This document shows, one piece after another, positions 8,258 through 16,600 of a stretch of DNA of 64,000 bases. The notes beneath the pieces were generated by a model that saw only the letters and a list, made by a program, of their open reading frames with translations, did no database searches and was not told the DNA's origin. This stretch comes from Methanomassiliicoccaceae archaeon DOK (GTDB taxonomy: Archaea; Thermoplasmatota; Thermoplasmata; Methanomassiliicoccales; Methanomethylophilaceae): positions 186,001 through 250,000 of the forward strand of contig CP047880.1 in assembly GCA_009911715.1 (NCBI GenBank), in the 5' to 3' direction. Position numbers and translations under genes: made by a program. Position 1 is the stretch's first letter. Every line of letters starts with the position of its first letter.

Positions 8258-8647
8258 TCACGCGTTCCTGTTCTTGATCGCCATCGTGATTCCCACCACG
8301 GCCAGGACGATGATCAGCACCGCCACCGTGACGAGTACGTTCTCCGTGAAGCTGTATGCGAACCCCGCGAGTCCTATTCCCGCGAGAACGGCACCCGCCG
8401 CCATGGCGGCGTCGGACGCCGAGGGTCCGAAGTTGTCCTCTCCGCCCTTCTTGGCGAAGCTCATGACCGCCATGTACAGTCCGTACACCACCAGTATGGC
8501 CGAGAACGTGTTGAGCAGGTCCCCGGTCACGACGTACAGAAGCACGCCCACGGCTATCGCCAGGAGCAGGACTCCCGCCGATATCGCGTTCCAGGTCCTG
8601 GGGTTCAGGCCTTTGGATCCATCGCTCGTTTTCCATCCCTCCTTCAG
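8258..8647 (-). CDS. Small membrane protein with unresolved start
   Basis: The frame encodes four clear hydrophobic helices: AISAGVLLLAIAVGVLLYVV, AILVVYGLYMAVM, AAMAAGAVLAGIGLAGFAY and VLVTVAVLIIVLAVVGITMA. It therefore codes for an integral membrane protein of roughly 120 residues. No ATG, GTG or TTG precedes the first helix in this frame. A strong AAGGAGGG (8644-8637) is followed by an ATG at 8636, but that ATG is in another frame. The possibilities are a CTG start at 8647, an ACG start at 8629, or a one-base frameshift after the out-of-frame ATG. The coordinates give the open extent only. It could anchor the SPFH cluster to the membrane. Confidence 0.6.
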   Translation of the reverse strand: MKEGWKTSDGSKGLNPRTWNAISAGVLLLAIAVGVLLYVVTGDLLNTFSAILVVYGLYMAVMSFAKKGGEDNFGPSASDAAMAAGAVLAGIGLAGFAYSFTENVLVTVAVLIIVLAVVGITMAIKNRNA

Positions 8648-10188
8648 ATTCTGAGTGTCTTCTCCAGATCGGTGTTCCTTAATATCGCCGGGGCGAGGCG
8701 GTCGAACTCCTTCGGGAGTGTGATTCCGTTCACGGACTTCCCGCAGGGGATGTAGATCAACCTCTTCACGCTCGGCTTGCTGAGTTTTAGTTGGCTGTGT
8801 GTCTTGGAGCTCTGGTCGAGGTAGCACTCGACCAGTCTCGCGGCCTCGGTCTTGGTGCTCAGGGGGATGACGACCTCCCTGGACCCGGGGCTGTTCTCGG
8901 CCGCCGAGTCGGCGAGCCTGCCGATGCCGGCTCCGCCGCTGATGCTGTCCTGGTCGCCCTTCATGCGGTCGAAGAAGGACTTGTCGGGCGCGGCGGCGAA
9001 GATGTCCGTGAGTCCCGAGCGCGGGTTCCCGAGGGCCTCCGCCGATGCGGTGAAGGTCGCCGGGACCAGGAGGTCCTCCTTGACCTCCACCGTCTTCTTC
9101 GAGAGGAACGACCCCGTGGTGAAGCTGTACCTCAGGTCCACGTCCCAGAACGGGTACAGGATGTCCCCGGCGCCGGGGCAGATCGGGAGGGTGCCGCCGT
9201 TCTTGGCGGACACGATGCCCTCCACGTACCCGTAGAGTTCGAAGTCCCTCTCCTGCCTTCCCAGCAGGCGGTCCCACTCGCGGGACCGGGGGTAGTCGAT
9301 GCTCGACAGCTGGTTGACCAGGTCCAGCATCTTGAGCGGGTCCTTGGTCCTGCCGTTCATCACCATCTCCGTGACGTTCTTCAGGGTCCTGCACTGGCCT
9401 ATCTCGATGTCCACTGCCCTGATCATGACGGCCATCTTCGGATTCGCCAGTATGTCCTTCTTCGCGGCCTCCAGCTTGGATATCGCAGACTCCGTCTTCA
9501 GCGCGCATCCGGATGCGTCGCCGTTAAGGACCATGTCCGACGCTGCGCACACCTCGGAGAGCGCCTCCAGGCGGGCTGCCAGCGGCTCGTATCCGTTGCA
9601 TTTCCTGACGGATTCGGCCGAGTCCTTAAAGTTGTTGGACATTAGCGCGAACCTTCCGGGCGTTGTGTCCGTCAGCAGGTTGGAGTTGTTCACGATCATC
9701 GCGTACGCCGAGGCGAGGTTCTCTCCGTCGGTGATGGACGTCTTACTCTCCTGGTCCACCGCCAGCGGCTCGATGCTCTTCAGCTTGGCGTTGAACTCGA
9801 ACGCCTGCGTCGAGGTGTGGTCCGTCTTCGCCGGCTCCCCCTTGCTGAATGGGAGGACGATCAGGGGCGAGGAGATTACGGAGTTCAGCGCGAACCTGTA
9901 CTCCCTTAGCTCCACGTCCAGCATCGGTTTGACGTTGTTCACGAATATGTTGTGCCTGGCTATGGGGTCCACGTTGTCGGTCTGCGACAGCGAGAACCCT
10001 CCGGGGATGGCCTTCCCTATCCAGGACTTGATCTGGGCCATCATCTGGTCCATGTACGCCTTGGCGTCGACCCTCTGCTGCGTGGTCCCGCAGCTGGGGC
10101 ATGTGACGTACGGCGAATCGGATTCTATGTCCTTGCGGTCGAGCGGTGCCCCGCAGTACTTGCACCGCAGCTCAATCATCTCGTCCAT
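8644..10188 (-). CDS. Unrecognised 514-residue protein with N-terminal zinc ribbon
   Basis: It begins MDEMIELRCKYCGAPLDRKD, and a second CPSCG follows about 20 residues later, making a four-cysteine ribbon at about residues 9-33. The remaining 480 residues are a soluble, mostly helical domain I do not recognise, with no membrane helix. The C-terminus ends near LEKTLRI, and its TGA lies next to the ribosome binding site of the membrane-protein frame. The upstream gene ends 1 base before this ATG, so the two are cotranscribed. The shared zinc-ribbon theme ties it to the SPFH protein. Confidence 0.78.
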   Translation of the reverse strand: MDEMIELRCKYCGAPLDRKDIESDSPYVTCPSCGTTQQRVDAKAYMDQMMAQIKSWIGKAIPGGFSLSQTDNVDPIARHNIFVNNVKPMLDVELREYRFALNSVISSPLIVLPFSKGEPAKTDHTSTQAFEFNAKLKSIEPLAVDQESKTSITDGENLASAYAMIVNNSNLLTDTTPGRFALMSNNFKDSAESVRKCNGYEPLAARLEALSEVCAASDMVLNGDASGCALKTESAISKLEAAKKDILANPKMAVMIRAVDIEIGQCRTLKNVTEMVMNGRTKDPLKMLDLVNQLSSIDYPRSREWDRLLGRQERDFELYGYVEGIVSAKNGGTLPICPGAGDILYPFWDVDLRYSFTTGSFLSKKTVEVKEDLLVPATFTASAEALGNPRSGLTDIFAAAPDKSFFDRMKGDQDSISGGAGIGRLADSAAENSPGSREVVIPLSTKTEAARLVECYLDQSSKTHSQLKLSKPSVKRLIYIPCGKSVNGITLPKEFDRLAPAILRNTDLEKTLRI

Positions 10189-10189
10189 C

Positions 10190-11128
10190 TCATCTGCCCA
10201 TCCTTGCGAAGGCTATCTGGCTCTGCAGGGCGGCGATCTGCGCCTGGAGTCTCGCCTCCATGGCGCGCATCTCCTGCATAGTCTGGTTGTAGTATCCTCT
10301 GGAGATCTCGTCCGAACGGTTCGACACAGCCGAGTAGCAGGCGCGGCAGATGTAGATGTGCTGTGGGTCCCCGTCGGGCCTGGATCTCGCAGTGGGCTTG
10401 TCCTTGTCGTCGAGCGCCGGTGAGACGTCAGCCGGTGCCGAGAAGAAGTGGATCCCTTCTCCGGTGGCTATCCTGCCGCACAGCCAGCATGTGCATGTGG
10501 TGGAGTACGCCCTGACCTTGGCCATGTTGGTGTCACCGCTCTGCCCGTTCTGCTGGCGGTACCCCATCGCGATCTGCTCGTACTCCGCGGCCTGGGATGG
10601 GTTGTCCCACACGACCGCGTCGGCCATGCACTCGTAGGACACCGCCATCAGGTTGAAGAACTCGGTCATACCGGTCACGGAGGTGTCGTTCTTGAACAGC
10701 TCCAATATGATCAGGTTCTTTTCGCCGATCCTGCTCTGGAAATCCTGTGCGAGCTTCTGGATCTGCTTACCCTTGTCCATCAGGGCCTGCCCCTCGCCGC
10801 CGCTGGAGAGGAGCTCGATCTTCCTGATCGTCAGCTGGCACTCCGTTATGAGCTCGTCGCGGGAGATCTCCGTGAGTCCGAACTCGAACCTGTCATGGCT
10901 CGTGAATCTCTCGAGGGCGCTCAGGAGGTTCCTGTAGGCGTTGACGTTGGTCAGCCTTTCCCTCAGGTCTATGAGGGCGACTTTCACGGCTGCGGCATCG
11001 TCGATCCCGCCCTCCTTGTCTATCGACTTCTGGAGATAGTCGCGGGCCTTGCCGTACTCGCCTCTCTTGATGAGCTCCTTGCCCTCGTCGTAGAGCTCGT
11101 CTCCGCTTTTGAAGAGCTTGAAAACCAT
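10190..11128 (-). CDS. Unrecognised helical-repeat protein with zinc finger, first gene of SPFH cluster
   Basis: The 312-residue protein starts with a TPR-like helical region (DELYDEGKELIKRGEYGKARDYLQKSI). A helical middle follows, then a cysteine finger (CTCWLCGR ... YICRACYS, about residues 215-275) and a C-terminal coiled coil (about 285-308). The start at 11128 is chosen because GGGAAGGGA precedes it, although the frame is open upstream to 11242. A TATA-like TTCTTAACC lies about 30 bases before the ATG. It heads the run of five minus-strand genes ending at 6597. Function is unknown; it may be an adaptor. Confidence 0.75.
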   Translation of the reverse strand: MVFKLFKSGDELYDEGKELIKRGEYGKARDYLQKSIDKEGGIDDAAAVKVALIDLRERLTNVNAYRNLLSALERFTSHDRFEFGLTEISRDELITECQLTIRKIELLSSGGEGQALMDKGKQIQKLAQDFQSRIGEKNLIILELFKNDTSVTGMTEFFNLMAVSYECMADAVVWDNPSQAAEYEQIAMGYRQQNGQSGDTNMAKVRAYSTTCTCWLCGRIATGEGIHFFSAPADVSPALDDKDKPTARSRPDGDPQHIYICRACYSAVSNRSDEISRGYYNQTMQEMRAMEARLQAQIAALQSQIAFARMGR

Positions 11129-11329
11129 GTCCCTTCCCTGCAGGATGTATGGACGTCCACGGTTAAGAACGCTGGCATGGGTCCAGTTTAGTCGCGCGTG
11201 CGTGTCGCGCACGAATAGAACAACGGTATAATGCGAGGGCATATCGCGGGATTCATCCGACGCATGTGCACAGATGCCCCATGATACTGAGCAAATGTAT
11301 AGATTCGTTCGGGATTGTCGTTTCTATCA

Positions 11330-11343
11330 TAGACATTTGTCTA
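11330..11343 (+). promoter_or_regulatory. Candidate nitrogen-regulon operator before glnN
   Basis: TAGACATTTGTCTA is an exact copy of the 14-base palindrome at 3394-3407 before amt. It lies about 47 bases upstream of the glnN TATA box, so it could serve an activator or a looping repressor. The 292-base region 11129-11420 also holds the divergent promoter of the zinc-finger gene at 11128. Confidence 0.6.
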
Positions 11344-11389
11344 ATGATTTCTCAAATCACTGATTTTTTATCTCGGCCAATTCGAAAGG

Positions 11390-11397
11390 TTTATTAA
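11390..11397 (+). promoter_or_regulatory. TATA box of glnN
   Basis: TTTATTAA, preceded by the purine-rich CGAAAGG (BRE-like), is centred about 27 bases before the ATG at 11421. There is no ribosome binding site before that ATG, which points to a leaderless mRNA. Confidence 0.6.
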
Positions 11398-11420
11398 GAT
11401 GTGACGTTGAATGTGGGTCC

Positions 11421-13604
11421 ATGTCCTACACAAGGTTCGACGCTGTGGAAGAGGCGTTCGTAAGGCCCCCCGTGAAGGCGGTACCTCCTGCGCCGGCTAC
11501 CTCCGATTACTTCGGCTGCTATGTTTTCAACAGGAAGAACATGAGGAAGTACCTCTCCTCGGACACCAGGCAGAAGGTGTACGAGTCGATCGAGCAGGGC
11601 GTCACCCTCAACAGGGACGTTGCGGAGCAGGTCGCCGCCGGAATGAAGCGTTGGGCTATGGACATGGGCGCCACGCACTACACCCACTGGTTCCAGCCTC
11701 TGACCGGAGGCACGGCCGAGAAGCACGACTCCTTCGCGGAGCCCTACGGGAAGGGGGAGAGCCTGGAGGAGTTCACAGGGAAGCTCCTCTGCCAGCAGGA
11801 GCCTGATGCGTCGTCCTTCCCCAGCGGGGGACTCAGGAACACCTTCGAGGCCAGGGGATACACCGCATGGGATCCCTCCTCGCCCGCGTTCGTCATGGGG
11901 GACACGCTGTGCATCCCCACGGTTTTCATCTCATACACAGGGGAGGCCCTGGACTACAAGGCGCCCCTCCTGAAGTCAGAGGCGGCCATCGCCAAGGCGA
12001 CCGCCGACGTCCTCAAGTACTTCGGAATCGAGGACGAGTTCGTGTACTCCTATCTCGGATGGGAGCAGGAGTACTTCCTGGTGGACGCCTCGCTCTACGC
12101 GATGCGCCCCGACATCATCATGGCCGAGAGGACCCTGGTCGGACACAACTCCGCCAGGAACCAGCAGCTGGAGGACCACTACTTCGGATGCATCCCCAGC
12201 AGGGTCCTGGAGTTCATGAAGGACCTGGAGTTCGAGTGCTACAAGCTCGGCATCCCGATCAAGACGAGGCACAACGAGGTCGCGCCCAACCAGTTCGAGA
12301 TCGCTCCCGTTTACGAGCAGGCGAACCTCGCCATCGACCACAACCTGGAGCTCATGGCGGTCATGAAGACCGTCGCCGAGAAGCACGGGTTCAAGGTCCT
12401 CCTCCACGAGAAGCCCTTCGCCGGCATCAACGGGTCCGGGAAGCACTGCAACTGGTCCATCGGCACATCCAGCATCGGACTGCTGTCCCCCGGGAAGACC
12501 GAGATGGAGAACCTCAGGTTCCTCACGTTCGCAGCGAACATCCTCAAGGCGGTGTACGACAACAACGCCCTCCTCAAGGCGTCCGTGATGACCGCCTCCA
12601 ACGCCCACAGGCTCGGTGCCAACGAGGCCCCTCCCGCGATCATCTCGTCCTTCCTGGGGTCACAGGTGTCCGCTGCCTTCGACGAGCTCCTTAACAGCAA
12701 CGACATGGTCAGGATCAGCGGAAAGAGCAGCTACAGCCTCGGCATCCCCCAGATCCCGGAGCTGCTGATCGACAACACCGACAGGAACAGGACGTCCCCG
12801 TTCGCGTTCACAGGCAACAGGTTCGAGTTCAGGGCCGTCGGTTCGTCGGCGAACTGCTCATCCGCTGTCACCGTCCTCAACACCATCGTCGCCAACCAGT
12901 TAACGAAGTTCAAGGAGGCCGTCGACAGGAGGATCGCAGACGGGGCATCGGTGGTCCAGGCTCTCCTGGATGAGACCAGGGAGACGTACAGGGCCTGCAA
13001 GGACGTGTGCTTCGACGGGAACGGATACTCCGAGGAGTGGAAGGCCGAGGCGAAGAGGCGCGGCCTCGACTGCGAGACGTCCGCACCCGTTTGCTACGAT
13101 GCGTTCGTCTCCCCCAAGACCATCGAGACCTACAAGGCCGTCGGGGTCATGAACGAGGTCGAGCTCAAGGCCAGGACCGAGATCAACTGGGAGATCTACA
13201 GCAAGAAGATCGAGATCGAGGCCAGGGTCCTGGCGGACCTCACCGCCAATCACATCCTGCCCGTGTCCACGAGGTACCAGTCCATCCTGCTCGACAACGT
13301 GTCCAAGATGAAGGAGATCTTCACGGACGCCGACGAGTTCCAGCAGGTAGCCGCAGGCGAGATCCAGATCATCAAGGACATCGCCATGCACACCAGCGAG
13401 GCCCGCGCCCAGGCGGTCGCGATGGAGGTCGAGTGCGACAGGATCAACGCCATCGACTGCGAGAGGGAGAAGGCGGTCCAGTTCCACGACATAGTCGTGC
13501 CCTACCTGGAATCCATAAGGGAGCATCTCGACGCCCTCGAGATGATCGTCGACGACGACATGTGGCCGCTTCCGAAGTACCGCGAGCTCCTGTTCATCCG
13601 CTGA
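11421..13604 (+). CDS. glnN: Glutamine synthetase, type III
   Basis: The 727-residue length and sequence identify GSIII, which makes glutamine from glutamate, ammonia and ATP. Landmarks are THYTHWFQPLTGGTAEKHDSF near residue 85, GWEQEYFLVD for the metal-binding glutamates, RHNEVAPNQFEIAP, and NGSGKHCNWSIGT for ATP and glutamate binding. GSIII is typical of Bacteroidetes and some other bacteria; most archaea use the shorter type I, so ancient transfer is likely. It precedes the glutamate synthase gene by 15 bases, giving a GS-GOGAT operon. The shared palindrome suggests co-regulation with amt-glnK. Confidence 0.96.
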   Translation: MSYTRFDAVEEAFVRPPVKAVPPAPATSDYFGCYVFNRKNMRKYLSSDTRQKVYESIEQGVTLNRDVAEQVAAGMKRWAMDMGATHYTHWFQPLTGGTAEKHDSFAEPYGKGESLEEFTGKLLCQQEPDASSFPSGGLRNTFEARGYTAWDPSSPAFVMGDTLCIPTVFISYTGEALDYKAPLLKSEAAIAKATADVLKYFGIEDEFVYSYLGWEQEYFLVDASLYAMRPDIIMAERTLVGHNSARNQQLEDHYFGCIPSRVLEFMKDLEFECYKLGIPIKTRHNEVAPNQFEIAPVYEQANLAIDHNLELMAVMKTVAEKHGFKVLLHEKPFAGINGSGKHCNWSIGTSSIGLLSPGKTEMENLRFLTFAANILKAVYDNNALLKASVMTASNAHRLGANEAPPAIISSFLGSQVSAAFDELLNSNDMVRISGKSSYSLGIPQIPELLIDNTDRNRTSPFAFTGNRFEFRAVGSSANCSSAVTVLNTIVANQLTKFKEAVDRRIADGASVVQALLDETRETYRACKDVCFDGNGYSEEWKAEAKRRGLDCETSAPVCYDAFVSPKTIETYKAVGVMNEVELKARTEINWEIYSKKIEIEARVLADLTANHILPVSTRYQSILLDNVSKMKEIFTDADEFQQVAAGEIQIIKDIAMHTSEARAQAVAMEVECDRINAIDCEREKAVQFHDIVVPYLESIREHLDALEMIVDDDMWPLPKYRELLFIR

Positions 13605-13619
13605 TAGGCCGGTGGTAGC

Positions 13620-16600
13620 TTGGACGACCCATTCGCAGACTCACACAATAGAGGACTCTATGACCCCCGCTACGAGCACGACGCATGCGGCGTCGGCATG
13701 GCGGTGAACATAGACGGGAGGAAGGAGCACCGCATCGTCGAGTACGGGCTGGAGCTTCTGGAGAACATGGCCCACAGGGGCGCCGAGAACGGCGACGGCC
13801 GCAGCGGCGACGGGGCGGGCATCATGGTGCAGGTCCCGCACCGCTTCATCGAGTCCCTTGGGATCCCGGTGCCGGAGGCCGGAAGGTACGGCACCGGACT
13901 GTTCTTCCTCCCCAGGGATCCGGAGGCTGCGGAGGGCTTCATGGCCATGTTCAGGGAGGAGTGCTCCCGCCGCGCGCTCTACGTGATCGCGGAGAGGGAC
14001 GTTCCCGTGGACCACACGGTCCCGGGAAGGATGGCCCTGGATGGGGAGCCCCGCATAGTCCAGATCTTCGTCACATCCTACGACAGCCCGGAGGTCCTGG
14101 AGCGCAAGCTGTACAGGGTCAGGAAGGTCGTCGGCAACAGGATCGCCTCCTCCGGAGCCCCAGGTTCCGGGGACTTCTACATCTGCAGCCTGTCCACCAG
14201 GTGCATGGTCTACAAGGGCATGCTCACGCCGGAGCAGCTCAGGGCGTACTACCGCGACCTCAGCGATCCTCTGTTCGAGTCGGCGGTCGCCATGGTGCAC
14301 TCCAGGTTCAGCACCAACACGATGCCCGCGTGGAAGCTTGCTCAGCCGTTCAGGATGCTCTGCCACAACGGCGAGATAAACACGATAAGGTCCAACAGGT
14401 CGTGGATGCAGGCTCGCGAGAGCCTTATTCACACCGACGCCATCCCGGATACCGAGGAGATCTTCCCGATAATGCAGTCCGGGATGAGCGACAGCGCCAC
14501 CCTCGACAACGTCTTCGAGTTCCTGGTCATGGCCGGCAAGGGCATGCCCAACGCGCTGTCCATCATGATCCCGGAGTCCTGGAACGACAGGAACCCGATC
14601 CCGGACAGCCTCAAGGCGTACTACGAGTACCACTCCATCCTGATGGAGCCGTGGGACGGCCCTGCGGCGGTCCTGTTCTGCGACGGCAGGCTCGCCGGAG
14701 GGATGCTCGACAGGAACGGCCTGCGTCCGGCGAGGTACTGTGTCACCGACGACGGCATGATGATCCTGGCGTCGGAGGCGGGTGTCATCCCGCTGGATGC
14801 CGTAAACGTGGTGGAGACGGGGCGCCTCAGACCCGGAAAGATGCTGCTGGTGGACACAGGCCAGGGCCGCGTCATCGAGGACGCCGAGATCAAGGAGGCC
14901 CTGGCAACCGCGTACCCGTACCGCGACTGGCTCGAGCAGAACCGTCTCGACCTGGGCACGCTGTCGTCGGGCAGGCAGGTCGGCCGCAAGGTCGACGGCT
15001 ACGAGATGCTGCTGGCCGGATTCGGGTACTCAGCAGAGGACCTCGCGAAGGTGATGGAGCCCATGGCCGTGACCGGCAAGGAGGCCGTCGGGTCGGCTGG
15101 ATACGACGCCCCTCTGGCCGTGCTCTCAGACAGGCCCCAGTCCCTGTTCAGCTACTTCCGTCAGCAGTTCGCGCAGGTCACGAACCCCCCGATAGACCCG
15201 ATCAGGGAGGAGCTTGTCATGTCCATCACTGGATACATAGGGTCGGTCCAGCAGAACATCCTGGATCCCGCCCCCAAGCTCTGCAGGGTCGTCAAGTCCA
15301 GGCGCCCGGTCATCACCAACAGGGAGCTGGACCTTCTCAGGAACCTCAGATACAGGGGGTTCGACGCGGTCACCCTGGACACGACGTTCCCCGCGGACAG
15401 GTCCCCCGGGGTTCTGGAGAGGGAGGTCTCCAGGCTGTGCGCGGAGGCCGAGGCGGCGGTCGACGCCGGGGCCTCGTTCATCATACTTTCAGACCGTGGG
15501 GTTTCCGCGGAGAGGGCTCCGATGCCCTCGCTCCTGGCGCTGTCCGCCGTGCATCAGTACCTCATAGCCGCAAGGAAGCGTCTCCAGACCGCGCTGGTGG
15601 TCGAATCCGGGGAGCCGAGGGAGGTCATGCACTTCGCCCTCCTCATCGGATACGGGGCCAACGCCGTGAACCCGTACCTGGCCTTCGCAGCGGTGCAGGA
15701 CATGGTGGACACAGGCAGGATCAAGATGGATGCCGACACCGCCGAATCGAACTACCTGAAGGCGGTGGACAAGGGTCTCCTGAAGATAATGTCCAAGATG
15801 GGCATAGCCACGATCAGGTCCTACCGCGGTTCCAGGCTGTTCGATGCGATAGGCATCGACTCCGCCGTGGCGGAGCGCTACTTCGGGAACACGTCCTCCG
15901 CGGTAGGTGGGATCGGGCTCGACGGCATCGCGTCCGAGTACCTCGCCATGCATGACGCCTCCGCGTCCGGACAGGTCCAGGACAAGGGTGAGTACGCGTA
16001 CAGGAAGGACGGGGAGCGTCACAGCTGGACACCGGACGCCGTCAAGGCCCTCAGGTCCGCGGCGGTCAACGGTAGTCGTGCAGACTACGACCGCTTCGCC
16101 GGCATGGAGGACGGGGGCGGGTTCTTCCTGCGCCATCTCCTGGACGTCAGGACCGGCGAGCCGGTTCCGATAGAGGAGGTCGAGCCGGTAGAGTCCATCA
16201 TGAAGAGGTTCGAGGTCGGTGCGATCTCGTTCGGAGCGATCAGCAGGGAGGCCCACGAGACCCTGGCGGAGGCGATGAACTCCATCGGGTCCAGGAGCAA
16301 CACCGGAGAGGGAGGGGAGGACCCCGCGAGGTTCGTCCCGGGCCCCGACGGCAGGAACCTCAGGTCGTCGATCAAGCAGGTCGCGTCCGGGAGGTTCGGG
16401 GTCACCGCTGAGTACCTGGTCAACGCGGACGAGCTGCAGATCAAGGTCGCACAGGGGGCCAAGCCCGGAGAGGGCGGCCAGTTGATGGGCTTCAAGGTCG
16501 ACAAGGTCATCGCCGCCACGAGGCACACGATCCCGGGGATCACCCTGATCTCGCCTCCTCCGCACCATGACATATACTCCATAGAGGACCTGAAGCAGCT

